Positions 1 through 12,179 of a DNA stretch of 64,000 nucleotides are shown in pieces; position 1 is the stretch's first letter, and the number at the start of each line of letters is the position of its first letter. The translations under genes were made by a program, and so were the position numbers. The stretch comes from Selaginella moellendorffii (lineage: Eukaryota; Streptophyta; Lycopodiopsida; Selaginellales; Selaginellaceae). Below the pieces are notes generated by a model, which was given only the letters and a program-made list of their open reading frames with translations, searched no databases and was not told the origin of the DNA. The stretch is from the NCBI RefSeq assembly GCF_000143415.4, contig NW_003314316.1, positions 881,192-945,191 on the forward strand, written 5' to 3'.

Positions 1-1230
1 AATGTACCGCCTAGCCTACCAACGCAGACGCCTCGTTAGTCACACTACATATGAGGATTGTTCATTTTCCTTTCCACAATTTAGGATTTTAGGATGACAT
101 TTCGAAACACCATAGCCCTATACAGGCTTCATGGGTACTTTCCCCACCTTTTGCTTTTGGGTGCCCTAGCCATATAGTTAGAGTGAGGTTCCAATGAGCC
201 TCGTTAAGTATCCAAGTAGGTAGTGCCACCCACATTTAGATTGGGAATATTGACTATTCGATTTCTTAGGGAAGCTAAAGTCGACTTTTGAACACTTCAC
301 CAAGCTACTTGATTTGTTTGTCCATATTCACTCTAGTTTTAAACTCCTCAATAGATATATTATCACCCAACACATGGGTATAGCTTTCCTTGGTCACACT
401 AGCCTTTCCTAGCTAGTGATGATTTTTTTGGGCTTTCACTCTCAAACTCAAACTTAGACTCAAACTTGGATTTAAACTCAAACTTGGTCTCAGACTTAGT
501 CTCGATCTCAATCTCGGTCTTAGTCTCTTTCTCAGCTTTGACCTCAGACTCCATCCCAAGTCCATCTCATACTTGACCTCAGACTCCATCTTGGGTCTAT
601 CTCGAACTCCATCTTAGGTCCATCTCAAATTCCATTTCAAATCCATCTCAGACTCCATCTTGGGTCCATCTCAAGTCCATCTCAAATCCATATTGGACTC
701 CATCTCAGACTCCATCTTGGGTCCATCTCAAGTCCATCTCAAATCCATATTGGACTTCATCTCAGACTCCATCTTAGGTCTATCTCAAGTCCATCTCAAA
801 TCCATATTGGACTCTATCTCAAACTCCATCTCAAATTCATCTCAAGTCCCTATCAAACTCCATCTTGGACTCCATCTTAAGTTCATCTCAAACTCTATCT
901 CAGGTCAACCTCGGATCCATATCGAACTCCATCTTAAACTCTATTTCAAACTCTTTCTTGGACTCTTTTTCAAATTTGTTCCTGCATGACATTTGCCATA
1001 AGTCAGTCCTTCTTATGCCCCTTTTTAAAGACTCATTCACCAATTGTTTAATGCTCATTCCTCAAGCATTTCATTTGGAGTTCCACTCCCACTATTGACT
1101 TTTCAAGTTGGAGCTTTTGGTTTAAACATATTACGCTTGTTGGACTTCCACTTCAACCACTACTATATGACACCCTTTCTGTTCCATTTTGAGGCTTAGA
1201 GATTTGTGTCTCAGAATAAAGTGTCAAGAG
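1..1230. repeat. Left arm of a large inverted repeat (foldback-like)
   Basis: This stretch is the diverged reverse complement of about 2220-3690. Matching landmarks run in inverted order: the block near 240-340 pairs with 3340-3480, 60-230 pairs with 3480-3640, and 960-1180 pairs with 2230-2460. From about 440 to 960 the arm consists of short tandem units built on 'gactccatctcaggtccatct'-like words, and before that of 6-bp-periodic CTCAAA/CTTAGA words. The arm probably runs past the left edge of the window, because position 1 still matches the right arm. Long inverted arms with internal subrepeats resemble foldback transposons; that class is an inference. The open frames here (DSISDSIL-type repeats) are by-products of the satellite. 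Confidence 0.75.
660..830. repeat. 57-bp higher-order tandem repeat, three units
   Basis: Units begin at 660, 717 and 774, each starting TTGGGTCC or TTAGGTCT, giving a clean 57-bp period made of three roughly 19-bp subunits. Because 57 is divisible by three, one frame stays open and gives a repetitive peptide, which I do not regard as a gene. The array lies inside the left arm of the inverted repeat. Confidence 0.8.
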
Positions 1231-2219
1231 AGTGGGGGTTTTAGATGTGACTTTTAACTTTCATTCATAAGGGCGTCAACTTGTAAAGAAACATGATTTG
1301 CAATTAAAGAGAATGATTTGATCCATAAGGTTCAAATGTAAAGGGAAAGAATTTATGAATAAAAGCGCACTCTCTTTTCCAATTAATTAAAGGTTTTTGG
1401 ATATTTAGGGTTAAGTGTCTTCTAAGTGACCTCTTGAAAGGTCTAAATCCAAGAGTTTACACAAATCCTTCTAAGAAGTTTAAATCTAGAAGTTTACATA
1501 TTCCAATTAAATATGCTAGATTTTCAAATCAAACACACTAATTGTAAACCACAACTTTAGGGCATCCCTCATTTGATAGTATGCCCAAGCTAACCTCCTT
1601 ACTGAGAGTCTATAACTATTGAAAAATAAATACTTTTATATTCTAAACTATCACTATGCCATAATGCCTTTATATTACTAGAGATTTTGGACTCTAACCC
1701 AGCTTTTGTATATGCATCTGTCACACATAATGCCTAATATTACTCCCCACACCAAATTTATACCTATACTAATTAGCTTATCTTTCATATGAGTGCTATG
1801 GGTCATAAATTAAGAATCTTATTCATCCCAACTTCTAAATTATCTCATTTGACAAGCTAAGTGATTAAGCTATAATCATGTATAGATTCCTTTATATTTG
1901 GCTTCATAGGCCTCTCTTATGAAGTAAATTGTTTACCTAAAAACACTATTCTTCTGAATTGCTAATCCCATTTAACAAGTCACCCAACCAATATAATCTG
2001 GTTCTACACATAAGCATGTGAGTCCTCAAATTAGTTTATTTGAATGTTATTAACTTTTATTCAAAGCCATCCTTTTGAAAATATAGGAATTACTTCCCCA
2101 ACCTTGATATCCTTACTTTATGACAAGCTTGAAAACTACGCTTCTATTGTGTTATTTTAATTTTGTGCATACTTATGAACTATTTATACTCAACTTCTTA
2201 AATATCGACTTACTATGAA
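1231..2219. other. Spacer between inverted arms, no gene seen
   Basis: AT-rich DNA lying between the two inverted arms. I see no open frame with codon structure, no transposase motif and no RNA gene. If the inverted repeat is a mobile element, this 1 kb carries no recognisable enzyme, so the element would be non-autonomous. Confidence 0.5.
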
Positions 2220-3690
2220 ACACAAATCCCTAAGCCCCAAAGTGGAGCCGAAAGGGTGCCACGTGGTAGTGGCCAAAGCGAAAGCCAAACAAACATAACA
2301 CGTTTGGACCAAAAACTCTAACTTGAAAAGTCAAGAGTAGGAGTGGAACTCCAATGAAGTGCTCGAGGAATAAGTACAAAGCGACCAATAAGTGAGTCTC
2401 TAGAAAAAGGGCATAAGAGGACCAACACATGACACGGGGAAGTGTTCGAGATGGAATATGAGAAAGAGTCTAAGATGGAATCCAAGATGGACCCGAAATG
2501 GAGTCCGAAATGGAGTTTGAGATGGATCCAAGATGGAGTCAAAGATGGACCCGAGATTGAGTCTGACAAAGACCTGATATGGAGTCCGAGATGGGCCTAA
2601 GATGGACCCGAGATGGAGTCCAAGATGGATCTGAGATGGAGTTCGAGATGGACCCGAGTGTAAGCTCCTGAGTTTGGACTTCCCGGGAGGTCACCCAGCC
2701 TAGTACTATTCAAACCCAAGGACACTTAACCCCAAATATCCCAAGACCCTTAACCGATTGGAAAAGAGGGTGCACTCTTATTCATGGGCCCTTTCCCTCT
2801 ATATTTGAACCCCATGGACCGTCTTTCGAGTCGTTCCCTTTGGTTGCTTACACCGAGATGGAGTTCGAGATGGACCCAAGATGGAGTCTGAGATAGAGTT
2901 CGAGATGGAGTCCGAGATGGAGTTCGATATGGGCCCGAAATGGAGTCCGAGATGGACCCGAGATGGAGTCCGAGATGGCCCCGAGATAAAGTCTGAGATG
3001 GAGTTTGAGATGGAGTCCAAGATGGACTCGAGATGGAGTTCGAGATGGAACCGAAACCGAAACCGAAACCAAGACCGAGATTGAGACTAAGATTGAATTT
3101 GAATCCGAGTCCGAGATCGAGACCAAGTTCGAGTCCGAGTCTAAGTCTAAGCCCGAAGCCTAAAGCAATCATCCCCCCACGGGGGGGGGGGGGGGGGGGT
3201 GGCGTGCTGTGGGGGGTTCCAAAATCCAAAAGTATAATAGGGAGAGTGTGGGGGTTGGACCCTAGTGTTAGTTTGGCCAGAAAAGGCCAGTTTGGCCCAA
3301 GAAGGCTATACTTAGCTGTTGGGTAATGAGATAACCACTAGGAAGTCCAAAGCTAAAGTGAATACAGACTGATAAATGGGGTAGTTTAGTGAAGTGTTCA
3401 AAAGTTGGTTTTAGTTCCCCTAGAGATTGAATAGTTGATGCTCCCAATCCAAGTGTGGTTGGCACTACCTACTTAGATACCTGGTGTGGTTCAATAGAAC
3501 TTTGCTCTAAGCCCATGGCTAAAGCACCCAAAGGCGGAAGGTGGGGAGAGTATCCATAAGGCTTACATAGGGCCACGGTATTCTGAAATGTTATCCCAAA
3601 GTCCCAAACTATGGAAAGGAAGAAGAATGGTCCTTTGGTGTAGTGACCAAGGATATGGTCATGTTGTGAGGAAGTCCTAGAGGATAGTGA
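2220..3690. repeat. Right arm of the large inverted repeat
   Basis: Reverse-complement partner of 1-1230. Satellite units based on 'gatggagtccgagatggacc' fill about 2456-2660 and 2860-3060. Hexamer-periodic GAGACC/GAGTCC words fill 3050-3150. These mirror the order in the left arm. A unique segment (2660-2850) interrupts the satellite, so the arms are not the same length. A run of 19 G follows the satellite. Confidence 0.75.
3181..3199. repeat. Homopolymer run of 19 G
   Basis: Nineteen consecutive G follow CCCCCCAC, making a short C-run/G-run hairpin. The left arm has only TTTTTTTGGG at the matching place, so the run is specific to this arm. It is a likely site of length variation or assembly error. 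Confidence 0.9.
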
Positions 3691-5310
3691 GACTTAGTGG
3701 TCAGGCCTGTGAACCTTGTCCTAATGGTAGTGTTGGCGAATATGGCTATGGACAAAAAAGGGATGTGGTAAGGATTGTAAAAAGGATATGGAGAAAAGTT
3801 GTTCCCCATGTTTGCGGGCATCTTAAGGATGCTAAGGAGTGGATCTAAGATGGTCACTCATGGATGGATGGCCTAGTCTTTGAGAAATGGGACTGTGATG
3901 CAGGTGGTGTTAAACCACCAGTGTGACCAAGGTGAATGAGTATGGTCTTAGCATAACAGGCAAATATGTCGGTGGTACCTTGGGGTGTTGGTCATGGGAT
4001 TGGACATGTGGAGCACTTGGACCAAGTGCAAAGGTTGAATGGCATGGATGCCATTTTTGGGGCTAGTAAACCTTAAGTCCTGAATTGGACTTATGGAGGT
4101 TGTGAATGAGACTTCTTCAAGTGGTCAGAAGTGTGGTTAAATGACTAAACAAGTATTATACTTAATGACTTAGGGAGGATTAATTTGTAATCCCATACAC
4201 TAAAATTAATATTACTATTTATGAAACCCTTGTATGCCCATTGCTAATAGTGTTGGAATATTTGCTGAATAAAACTTCCTCTAGCTTTAGCTTTCTTTAA
4301 CTTTAACACCTCTTATTGCCTTATCTGATACCTTTTTAATACTAACCTGTGTTTTATGTGTATATTAAACCTCTTTATCCCAATAAAAAGTCTAGGGAAA
4401 TTAGCTTTCACCATTTTAATCAATTTTATTAAACTTATCTTAAAGTTATTATGTTTTATAACTCATTGCCATACCTTCGTATTTGGTCAAAATATTTTAT
4501 TTTTATACCTTCTAGCTTAGGCTATGCCATGTGTTAAACACTTTATATACAATCTTTAAAACCCTACTTTTAAATGAGCTTTGAAAACTAATATAGTCAA
4601 ACCTCAACTAATTCAGAAACTTAATTTGGGTTTTATACTAATATAAAATGCCCATCCATATGCAATCAGTCTTGAGTTCAAATCTTATAAATAGGCATTT
4701 AGTTTAATTTCTGTTTTGAGTGAATATAACCCCCCTTCCACCCCATCAACATCTGCATGGGTCACAATACATATCCTTGTTAATCCAAATGATATAAATT
4801 CCAACTTATATGTTCAAGTTTAGTAATTATTTGAAGGTGGTGTTTTTTAATCAAAACTCAGGAAAGGCTATTTATTACCATTCTAAAAGCTCAATTTTAA
4901 ATGAAATATATTTTAATTTAGGACTGGCATAGAATGCTAGGCTTAACTAAATTAGGCTCAGTCCAATCTGAACCATTCAAGATTTTTACCAATCAATCTG
5001 AACCATTTAGTATTTGTACAAATAATGACCTTCCAGTGATTCTTATAAAGTTATTTTCACTATAAGAATACATGTTTTTTAGGTAGTGTTTTATTTGAAA
5101 CTTTTCCACCCTTAGGGTCAACAGGTGAATGGATTAGGAGTAACCCCAGTTTGTGTTGCAAAAGCCCAAAAACATGTATTATTATTATACTACTTTGAAA
5201 TGGAAAAAATATGTATGATTATTATACGCAAAACTTTTGTTTTTAAGAAAATGACCTAAAAGGAACAAAAGCTCCTATTTTAGCGCTTTAGGGCTTTGTT
5301 CCTTTCAGGT
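3691..5310. other. AT-rich intergenic DNA, no gene seen
   Basis: No coding signal, RNA gene or clear repeat stands out on either strand. The last 30 bases carry GCTTTAGGGCTTTG and a CCTTTCAG just before the ATG of the next gene, which could be its leader and a splice acceptor. Confidence 0.5.
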
Positions 5311-5688
5311 ATGGCTCGTAAGAAGAAAACGGCGAAGAGGAACGTCCGAAGGGACTCTGGGGACAAGGACAAGGAGGGGGCGCGAGAGGTAAAACCAGAA
5401 GCGACGAAGAATCTAGTGGAGGAGGCGACGATCGATCCAGCCGATGCCCCTGGCCGCGAGGAAGAGGAAGAGGACGGGGATGCCGATGTGATCTGGGTTC
5501 CTCCCCCTCCCTCTCGATCCAGCAAGCGCAGGAAAAACACCGGCGGCGATCCAGAGGTGGAGTGGGAGCTCGTTTCCTCGCGACCCATCAAGAGCTTGGA
5601 GGAGATCAAGGCCTCCAAGAGCTTGGAGGAGATCAAAGCCTCCACTCGATCAACAAGGAAACGAACAGTTACAGCGGTAGCAGTGTGA
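5311..5688 (+). CDS. Small charged hypothetical protein, 125 aa
   Basis: I do not recognise this protein. It starts at the ATG right after CCTTTCAGGT and reads MARKKKTAKRN, a lysine/arginine-rich N terminus suggestive of nuclear localisation. An acidic stretch (EEEEEDGDAD) follows, then VIWVPPPP, then a basic tail. Near the end a 27-bp tandem duplication gives two copies of KSLEEIKAS. Base composition is clearly more GC-rich than the DNA to its left. It is convergent with the glycosyltransferase gene, with stop codons 90 bp apart. It could be the last exon of a longer gene if the CAG at 5306-5308 is an acceptor. No domain supports a function. Confidence 0.5.
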   Translation: MARKKKTAKRNVRRDSGDKDKEGAREVKPEATKNLVEEATIDPADAPGREEEEEDGDADVIWVPPPPSRSSKRRKNTGGDPEVEWELVSSRPIKSLEEIKASKSLEEIKASTRSTRKRTVTAVAV

Positions 5689-5778
5689 TATGATGCTAAA
5701 TGATGTATAGAAGTTTTCAAGAAAGATTTCCCGTCCTCGTGCTTGATCCTTATTATTTAGAAAAATAATCCCAGGCCT

Positions 5779-7074
5779 CTAGCAATGCCTGGGAACTCTC
5801 CATTCGATCTTATACTTGTCTCTTTGTTCTTGAGTCATGAACTTCCAGAGATTCCAATCCTCTGCTACGAGCTGGAGATCTTGGAGCTTGTTCTCCAGGC
5901 CTGCTCCACAGCAATTGGCGTGCATGGTGCAAACGAGCCCCAGATCCTTTGGACGCTCACAAAACCCTCCAAAAAACTCTGTGCTGAGGAATCGCAGCCT
6001 CAGTCCCAGGGCCGAGAACTCCGGGCTGAATTTAATGTCGTTGAGCACGTCCTGGTCGTGGCGGCCAGGGAATCGCAGCCGCGCGTCATACCACAGCTCG
6101 TAGAGCGCGATCGTCCTGTTGCTGGACACAGCGTGGACGAATCCCCCGTTTGGAGCGTTGTTCAAATCGTTGTCGATTCCAGTGAAGTGATCCGATGCGA
6201 TCTCGAAGTCCGCCACGGGATGGAATTGAGGGAATGGATCGCGAAACCAGAGAATATCAGCATCCTGACAGAAAACCAAACGAAAGTTAGTGAAGACATT
6301 TAGACAAAATTTAGGGTTCTTCCGTGATCTTCGGGATGATCACTGTACGAAAGAGAGCTAGGTACGGTACCGTGAACACGAAGCTATAGCCGAGCTGGAG
6401 AACGACGCGGAGGAAGTAGATCCTCCTCCACATCATCTCGAGGTAGTCGGGGGTCATGAAGCGCTTCTGCTCGCCCGCAAAATTGATGCCATCGGTGCGC
6501 AGGAGGAAGCAATGCCGGTGGATTTGGGCGCAGCGCTGGAACGAGGGCGAGTCCAGGGCGATGATCACCAAATGAGGGAGGAACCGCTCGGTCTCGATTC
6601 CCTTGTGGAAGCCATCGAGGAAGAGATCGATCATGGTATTGTTTTCTGCCCATGCCTGGTTGAGAGTGGTGAGGATCACGGTCTTGTTGTGGAATTGCGC
6701 TCTGTGGAGGATCTTCTTGAGGTTTTGGAGCTCTTTCACGCTCTATATGTACAAATTTGCCAATCAGCCTAGAAACAAGTCGATCTAAATTGTCAACTCA
6801 CAAAGTTGCTGGTGACCGAGAGGCTCTGGAAATCGAAGTTATCCTTGCTGGGACCATGCCCGCCATCGTCCATGGTGGTGCTCGAGTTTGATGCATGCGC
6901 TGCTAACCATGAATTTTCGGTGACACCAATGTTCTCTTCCAGAATGGCTTGATCGCGGGCTTGATTGCGGGCTTGATCGCCACTAAATGATAGAACCAAG
7001 CCTAAGAAAACGAGGATGCAAAGGATCCCTGCTGCTGGAAGCATAGCTTGCTGCAATTTTTTGGTTCCCTCCAT
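5779..7074 (-). CDS. Nucleotide-diphospho-sugar transferase, GT77/DUF271-like
   Basis: Three phase-0 exons give about 376 aa: 6802-7074, 6371-6742 and 5779-6264. All junctions are GT-AG. Residues about 10-30 form one hydrophobic segment (LPAAGILCILVFLGLVLSF), a type II signal anchor placing the enzyme in the Golgi. The luminal part has KTVILTTLNQAWAE, then FVFTDADILWFRDPF, where the D-x-D motif binds the metal and nucleotide sugar and is split by intron 2. NAPNGGFVHAVSSN, HDQDVLNDIKF and FCERPKD follow, all typical of plant nucleotide-diphospho-sugar transferases related to reduced-residual-arabinose and xylosyltransferase proteins. The family transfers sugars to cell-wall polymers or glycoproteins; the acceptor cannot be read from sequence. 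Start chosen as the first ATG upstream of the anchor. It looks intact. Confidence 0.87.
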
Positions 7075-8616
7075 CTGGAAAAAGCACCAAACATTTGCTA
7101 GAAGAAGGAATTGGAAGCCGCCATGATGGGGAATCTCTTTGCCTTCGTTTGAAATCAATCGAATTTAGATTATGCGAGTTTTATCATTCTTATGATGGGA
7201 TTATTCTCTCTAAGTCTAAGATTCGCATGCAAACGCAATACAAGTTGACCACCGATTTTTAAGAAATGCATTAATTATAAAAAATGTTTGGTGACAAAAA
7301 GTCTTTGGTTCTATACAGAGATAAATAATTTACATTTTACATATAAATCTGACCAATTCAGCTTCACATTAGCGAGTAGCTTAATTGGTTTGCTGTTTAA
7401 TATGAATTTTCAAACTTCATAAGAAATCAAAGAGGTAATGTGGGGTTCAATTGATGAGGCTTTACCGGCAAATAATCTAGAATTGCATTGTCTCATGAGT
7501 TGGACATTGCAAGAGTATGTATTATTCTTTCGCACAAAGACTTTAACCCTCGTAATTTAGATCCAACTAACATCATAGAGATCTGACGTTAACCCACACC
7601 AAAAGAAGGCACATTGTGGTGTGATACCATGTAGTTGGCTCTGAGAATATTTTTATTTCATAGGAGTTTATAGTTTATAAACTTTTTTAATTCCAGGTTA
7701 TAAGATTCAAGTGGAAAAACTTCTTTATCCTTGCAAAGGTATTGATTGTTGGGGATGTTCTAATCTTTGCAAAGTCCAATTGCTTTGGAAGCTATGACCA
7801 TTCATCTTTCTTAATCACCTCAATGGTACAATTTGCAAAACAAGAGCATACAAATTAAGCTTTCACCAAGAACACTAAGTGACAGATAGAAAGTAGAAGA
7901 AAGGAAAGCCTCCATTTTTATTTACAAACAGATTGTTTGAGATAATCTTTGGATATCATGTACAATTGGACGAAGTGAACCACATTCTAGGTGAGAGACA
8001 AGCTAAGTGACGAGAGCATCAAGAATGATTCGGTGGTATGGGACTGCCTTTGCACAAAAAGATGAGAAGGGAGTAATTTTTTTTGTTTATTTAAACCCTA
8101 AACCCTAAACTTAACCCTTGGGATTTTGAACAAAGTTACTCTAAAATAATTCTAGAACATTTAAAATCCTAATGCTAAAAGTAATACCAAATGAGATCTA
8201 AAAACCTACATTGAAGAAAGAGAGAAAATGTTAGTTTTACTTACAACATCAAACTCTCAAGCTTTGCGTAAGTTGAATCTCTTTCTATTCGCTGATACCA
8301 TTGTCTATTCCCATCATTCATAACAAGATACCTCGTTGTCAGTGTAAATCCCAGCCACATTTCAAGCCTGGCAAAACAAATTCCTCACTATATGATCCAA
8401 ATACTTCATTGGATGTTCAGCTGCAAACTACTGCTCCTAAGTCATATTTCCGGATGCTGACGTCCCTCTCAGTTTAGAACACACTCAGAAACTGGCAGAG
8501 ATCCATAAATTGCCTAAGTTATTTCTGCAAGCAGCTTCGTCGTTCCTTCACCCCGAGCCATCTGTTTGAGAATGGTTTAAAGTAACAGAACTTTCAAAAT
8601 AGATTACCTGTTGTGG
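7075..8616. other. Intergenic, no gene seen; telomere-like motif near 8093
   Basis: AT-rich, with stops in all frames. Near 8093-8112 the sequence TTTAAACCCTAAACCCTAAA contains two telomere-type CCCTAAA units, too short to be an interstitial telomere. I see nothing else that I can support. Confidence 0.5.
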
Positions 8617-10035
8617 CTAAGAAACTTTAAATGGATCAATGGCAGCCAAGAAAATGTAGCATCCTCCATCTTGTACTTCTTTTTTCTCCAGAGCCAACTT
8701 TGATGCTTGAGCCCCCTCTTTGAAATCGTTCCAGCTCTTGCAAGCTCCTAAGAAATTCTTCCAGTCGGAGCTATCTGGCACAAAAGGCATGCTTTCCATC
8801 AAATCCCGAGCTCCACACAAATTGTTGGAGCGAGCGAGGACATCTGCAAAGCTCCTGTGATGGTACTTGGATAGCTTGACACCAAAATCCAGGCTTATCG
8901 ACTGGAAACGAAGCCTTGCATCCGAGATTTCTCCGCCATGGCTGCAAGCGTAGAGAACAGCGAGCAAAGTAACCTCGTCAAGATCATGAGCGTTCAAGTT
9001 CGCTTCTGCAAAAAATGAATTTGCTTCGACAAATTGCCCAGCTTGAGCAAGTGCAGTTAAAACAATGTTAACGGAAGTAGTGTTCTTTTCAGGCATTTGA
9101 TTGAACAAATGTTTTAGAAAATCTACATGAGAATTCACGTTTGATCCCAGAAATAAGTTTGCAGACACTACGTTTTTCACAGGCAGAGAATAATAGAGCA
9201 GCTTTGCTTGTTTGAAATGCCCATTTGAAGTATACGCTGTAAGCAAGCAATTCCAAGAGACAAGATTCCACTCAGGCATTTGTAGGAAAATTTTTACCGC
9301 AAAACTCATTTGGTTTTCCTTGGAAAACGCATGAAGAACTGTCGTGTACGAAACGATGCTCTTGTACCTCATAGAATCAAAAAAGTCTTTACAACTTAGC
9401 AAATGCCCAGATTTGGCATATGCCAAAAGCATCACGTTTGTGGCGATTAGATCCACCTCGGGCATGCTATGGAACAGAGAAATCGCGCCTGGAAGATCGC
9501 GAAAGTGTGCGAATCCTGAAAGCGCAGTTGTGAGCGAGATTAGATTTCTCTCCGGCATTGAATCGAGCAAGCGCTTGAGCTGGATAGATTCCCCACGAGC
9601 GGCAACTGCAGATAGGATGTGACAAAAGGAAACGAGACTTCTCTCTGGCATCAAATCGAAGAATTGCTCCACCGTTTCCAGATCCTTGGAGCCGCGGGAG
9701 TACGCGAGCAACATCGAATTCCACGAGATGATGTTTCGCAGCGGCATGGAATCGAAGAGGCGCTTGGCGGTGTCCACGAATCTCTCTTCTTCGCTCCTGG
9801 CATACGCGGCGATGATCGTGTTCCAGGAGATGAGATTTGGAGCTAGGTGGCGATCGAAGACTTGCTTGGCACGACCAACATCGCCATTTCGCGCGTAGGC
9901 CGCTAGCAGTGCGTTCCAGGCCTGGGGATTCTTCTCCGGCATTCGATTGAATACTTGCTCTGCCGCGACAAGATCGTGGCTGCGAGACAATTGGGTGATC
10001 TTCATCACCGAAACGATCGCATCACTGGATGCCAT
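8617..10035 (-). CDS. Pentatricopeptide repeat protein (copy 1, minus partner)
   Basis: Single exon, 472 aa from the ATG at 10035 (MASSDAIVSV), the same start as its paralogue near 19.8 kb; the frame is open further upstream without an ATG. The protein is a chain of PPR units spaced about 31-35 residues apart, recognisable by repeats such as FNRMPEKNPQAWNALLAAYA, FDSMPLRNIISWNSMLLAYS and FDLMPERSLVSF. The C terminus (MPFVPDSSDWKNFLGACKSW) is an E-like motif; there is no DYW deaminase domain. PPR proteins of this kind bind organelle RNA sequence-specifically, mostly in editing or processing. No clear transit peptide is visible. It stands head-to-head with a decayed PPR gene at 10.1 kb. Confidence 0.88.
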   Translation of the reverse strand: MASSDAIVSVMKITQLSRSHDLVAAEQVFNRMPEKNPQAWNALLAAYARNGDVGRAKQVFDRHLAPNLISWNTIIAAYARSEEERFVDTAKRLFDSMPLRNIISWNSMLLAYSRGSKDLETVEQFFDLMPERSLVSFCHILSAVAARGESIQLKRLLDSMPERNLISLTTALSGFAHFRDLPGAISLFHSMPEVDLIATNVMLLAYAKSGHLLSCKDFFDSMRYKSIVSYTTVLHAFSKENQMSFAVKIFLQMPEWNLVSWNCLLTAYTSNGHFKQAKLLYYSLPVKNVVSANLFLGSNVNSHVDFLKHLFNQMPEKNTTSVNIVLTALAQAGQFVEANSFFAEANLNAHDLDEVTLLAVLYACSHGGEISDARLRFQSISLDFGVKLSKYHHRSFADVLARSNNLCGARDLMESMPFVPDSSDWKNFLGACKSWNDFKEGAQASKLALEKKEVQDGGCYIFLAAIDPFKVS

Positions 10036-10104
10036 CACTTTCGAATCACTCCATCTCTTTCTTCTCAGATAGATCACGTCCCTATAGAATGTTCTTTTAA
10101 CTCT

Positions 10105-10668
10105 ATGCTCTTTTAAGTATATCTTCTTGCAAGATAGCACAGAGAGAAATCTCCACACAAGGTCTACTAACAGATAGCAAAGATTTGTACAAGCTTCTCG
10201 CGCGCTGTGGAGAGGCCAAAGGTCTTCTCCAGGGAAGATACCTCCACACTAGAATCCTTCCAAGCGAGATACAAAGCAACGCTCCCAGAACGTTCAAATG
10301 TATGGTCGGTGAGGAAGCATGCAAGGTTTTCGAGACCATCAAAGAGAGAACTTTGATCTCATGGACGATCATGTTTGGTACATATACCAAAAACGTGGAA
10401 GGGAAGTTTCTCTTCAAAAAATGCCAAAGCGTGATATGGTATTGTGCAATTTTGTGTTAGCTTGGTATGCCCAAGTAGGTATACTGCTGAAACAGGCACC
10501 AGCTTTGAGAAAATGCCTGGGCATGATTTAGTTTCATGGACTTCTATGCTTAAGTTATATGCCCAAAGTGGGCATCTGTTCAAAGCCAAGTATGTTTGAT
10601 AGAATGCCACACAGGGATATAGTCTCTTGGAGCACTATGATCAATGCCTTCGGTGAAAATGAAAAATG
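10105..10668 (+). pseudogene. PPR pseudogene (copy 1, plus partner)
   Basis: A decayed copy of the intact gene at 19855-21594. Matching segments include KLLARCGEAK, GRYLH, RILPSEIQ, KVFETI and ERTLISW. Decay is clear: a one-base insertion after the ATG gives ATGCTCTTTTAA, internal deletions remove the 'GNQIVQMYGRCGYPE' region and a piece near GYMVEG, and several frameshifts follow. Similarity stops abruptly near 10668, in the codons for GENEKW, after which the DNA is AT-rich. Only about the first third of the parent gene is present. Confidence 0.85.
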
Positions 10669-12179
10669 GAGTAGAAAGTTGGTTGAGTTTTGAGAATTTG
10701 TATTTTTAAATTGAGAGTTATTATTTCTCTAGGATAAAAAATTTCCATAAATTTTCTTAAGCCTTTTTAATAATTGATATGTTAATCATTTTGCCCAAAA
10801 ATCATTTTGTTTTGAAAGCTATTGTAAACTAGTGAGAAGAAGTTGGAGTTGACTTTGGTTAAATTAGACTTTTAAGTAGTTTATATAATATGACTTGAAA
10901 GGGATATTAACTTTTGGGGCTAAGGCAATTAAGTTAAATAAAATTTAAAGTTGGTGTAAGAAAGTGGTTGTTACATTTTTTTAGAAAGTGATCTTTATGT
11001 AGCGTTATATTTAGTGGTAAATTGCATCTTGTATTTTGTTAAACTTTATGAGAGTAATGAGTTTTTGTTGATCTTGACTTGGTCTTAATAGCCTTGGCTA
11101 AGGATGATGATATCCAATTTAGTTGTTTGAGGTTGAAGTGTTAGTATCCATATTATAACCTTGTTTATTAAGAGGTTATATACCATACGAGTCCATTTTA
11201 TAGTATTTGTTTAGTTTTGATTAAGTGTTACATAATTAATCTCTTCAACACATATTCAAAGCTAAATGTATTAGTGAGTTTATTGCAATTGAGTTAGATT
11301 CAAATGGTCATTTAGTTTCCTTTATATTATACATAAAGTGATAGCTTCTTCTTTGATAAGTACATAAATCAATAATATGGGTTTAGTGTTTGGGTCTTCT
11401 GAAGGCAACTTAACAAATAATTATTAGTTCTTTTGTGACTAATGGTTGTTTGTAGATTTCATTAAGAATTATTAACACTTATTTTTTTGAATGATGATTT
11501 AATAGTGATGGGCTTGCTTTACTGGATAGTATTGTGGAGGATTGTGTCTTTATCCTTGCATGGTTTTCTTATGTTAGCATGTCGATTCTACCTCTGTCAA
11601 TATAATTTAGTTGCGTTTAGTTTATAGTGTTGGACTTTATTCAATCTTGGACATGGTGACTCACTTTTAATAATGTTTTATTTAGAGTTTAATATTATTG
11701 AAAGATTAGTTTCAGATACTAAGTAGAATATCTTCAACCTTATTTAACTTGGTTGTTAAAGAGGTTTGAGTGGTGATTCACTTTTGCTTTCTTTTAGCTT
11801 TGTTTTAGTATTCATGGCATTAAAGTGATGCCTTATTATTGATATTGTTGATATTAAGATTTAAGTGAAATCAAATGTCTCTTTATAGGATTGCTATTGA
11901 GTTTCATTCGTCTCAATACAAATAGTGTTGATGATTTAATTGTAACTTTATGTCGTTAACATTTTTGCAGTTGTTAATTAGCAACTATATTGGCATTCAA
12001 ACAAATTGAGTAGTAGGTTGAATTAGTCTTATTCTAGATGCAATTGCTTAATAGAGGTTGAGATTTAGCTTTTCTTTAAAAAGTGGTTTAATTGTGGACT
12101 ATGCTACAGGGAACTAAACTCTTTGAGGTGTTGTATGCTAAAGGATCCAAAAATCATAACTAAAACTATAAAGAATTTA

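Noticed and set aside
660-1098. Open frames with DSISDSIL/PSQVHLK repeats, and similar frames at 2318-3326
   Set aside because: They are translations of the tandem satellite and its inverted partner. Both strands and several frames are open for the same reason, so no protein is implied.
8093-8112. Interstitial telomere
   Set aside because: Only two CCCTAAA units; too short to mean anything beyond a motif.
10036-10158. N-terminal extension of the copy 1 PPR
   Set aside because: It begins at a non-ATG codon, and the paralogue at 19775 uses the MASSDAI start.
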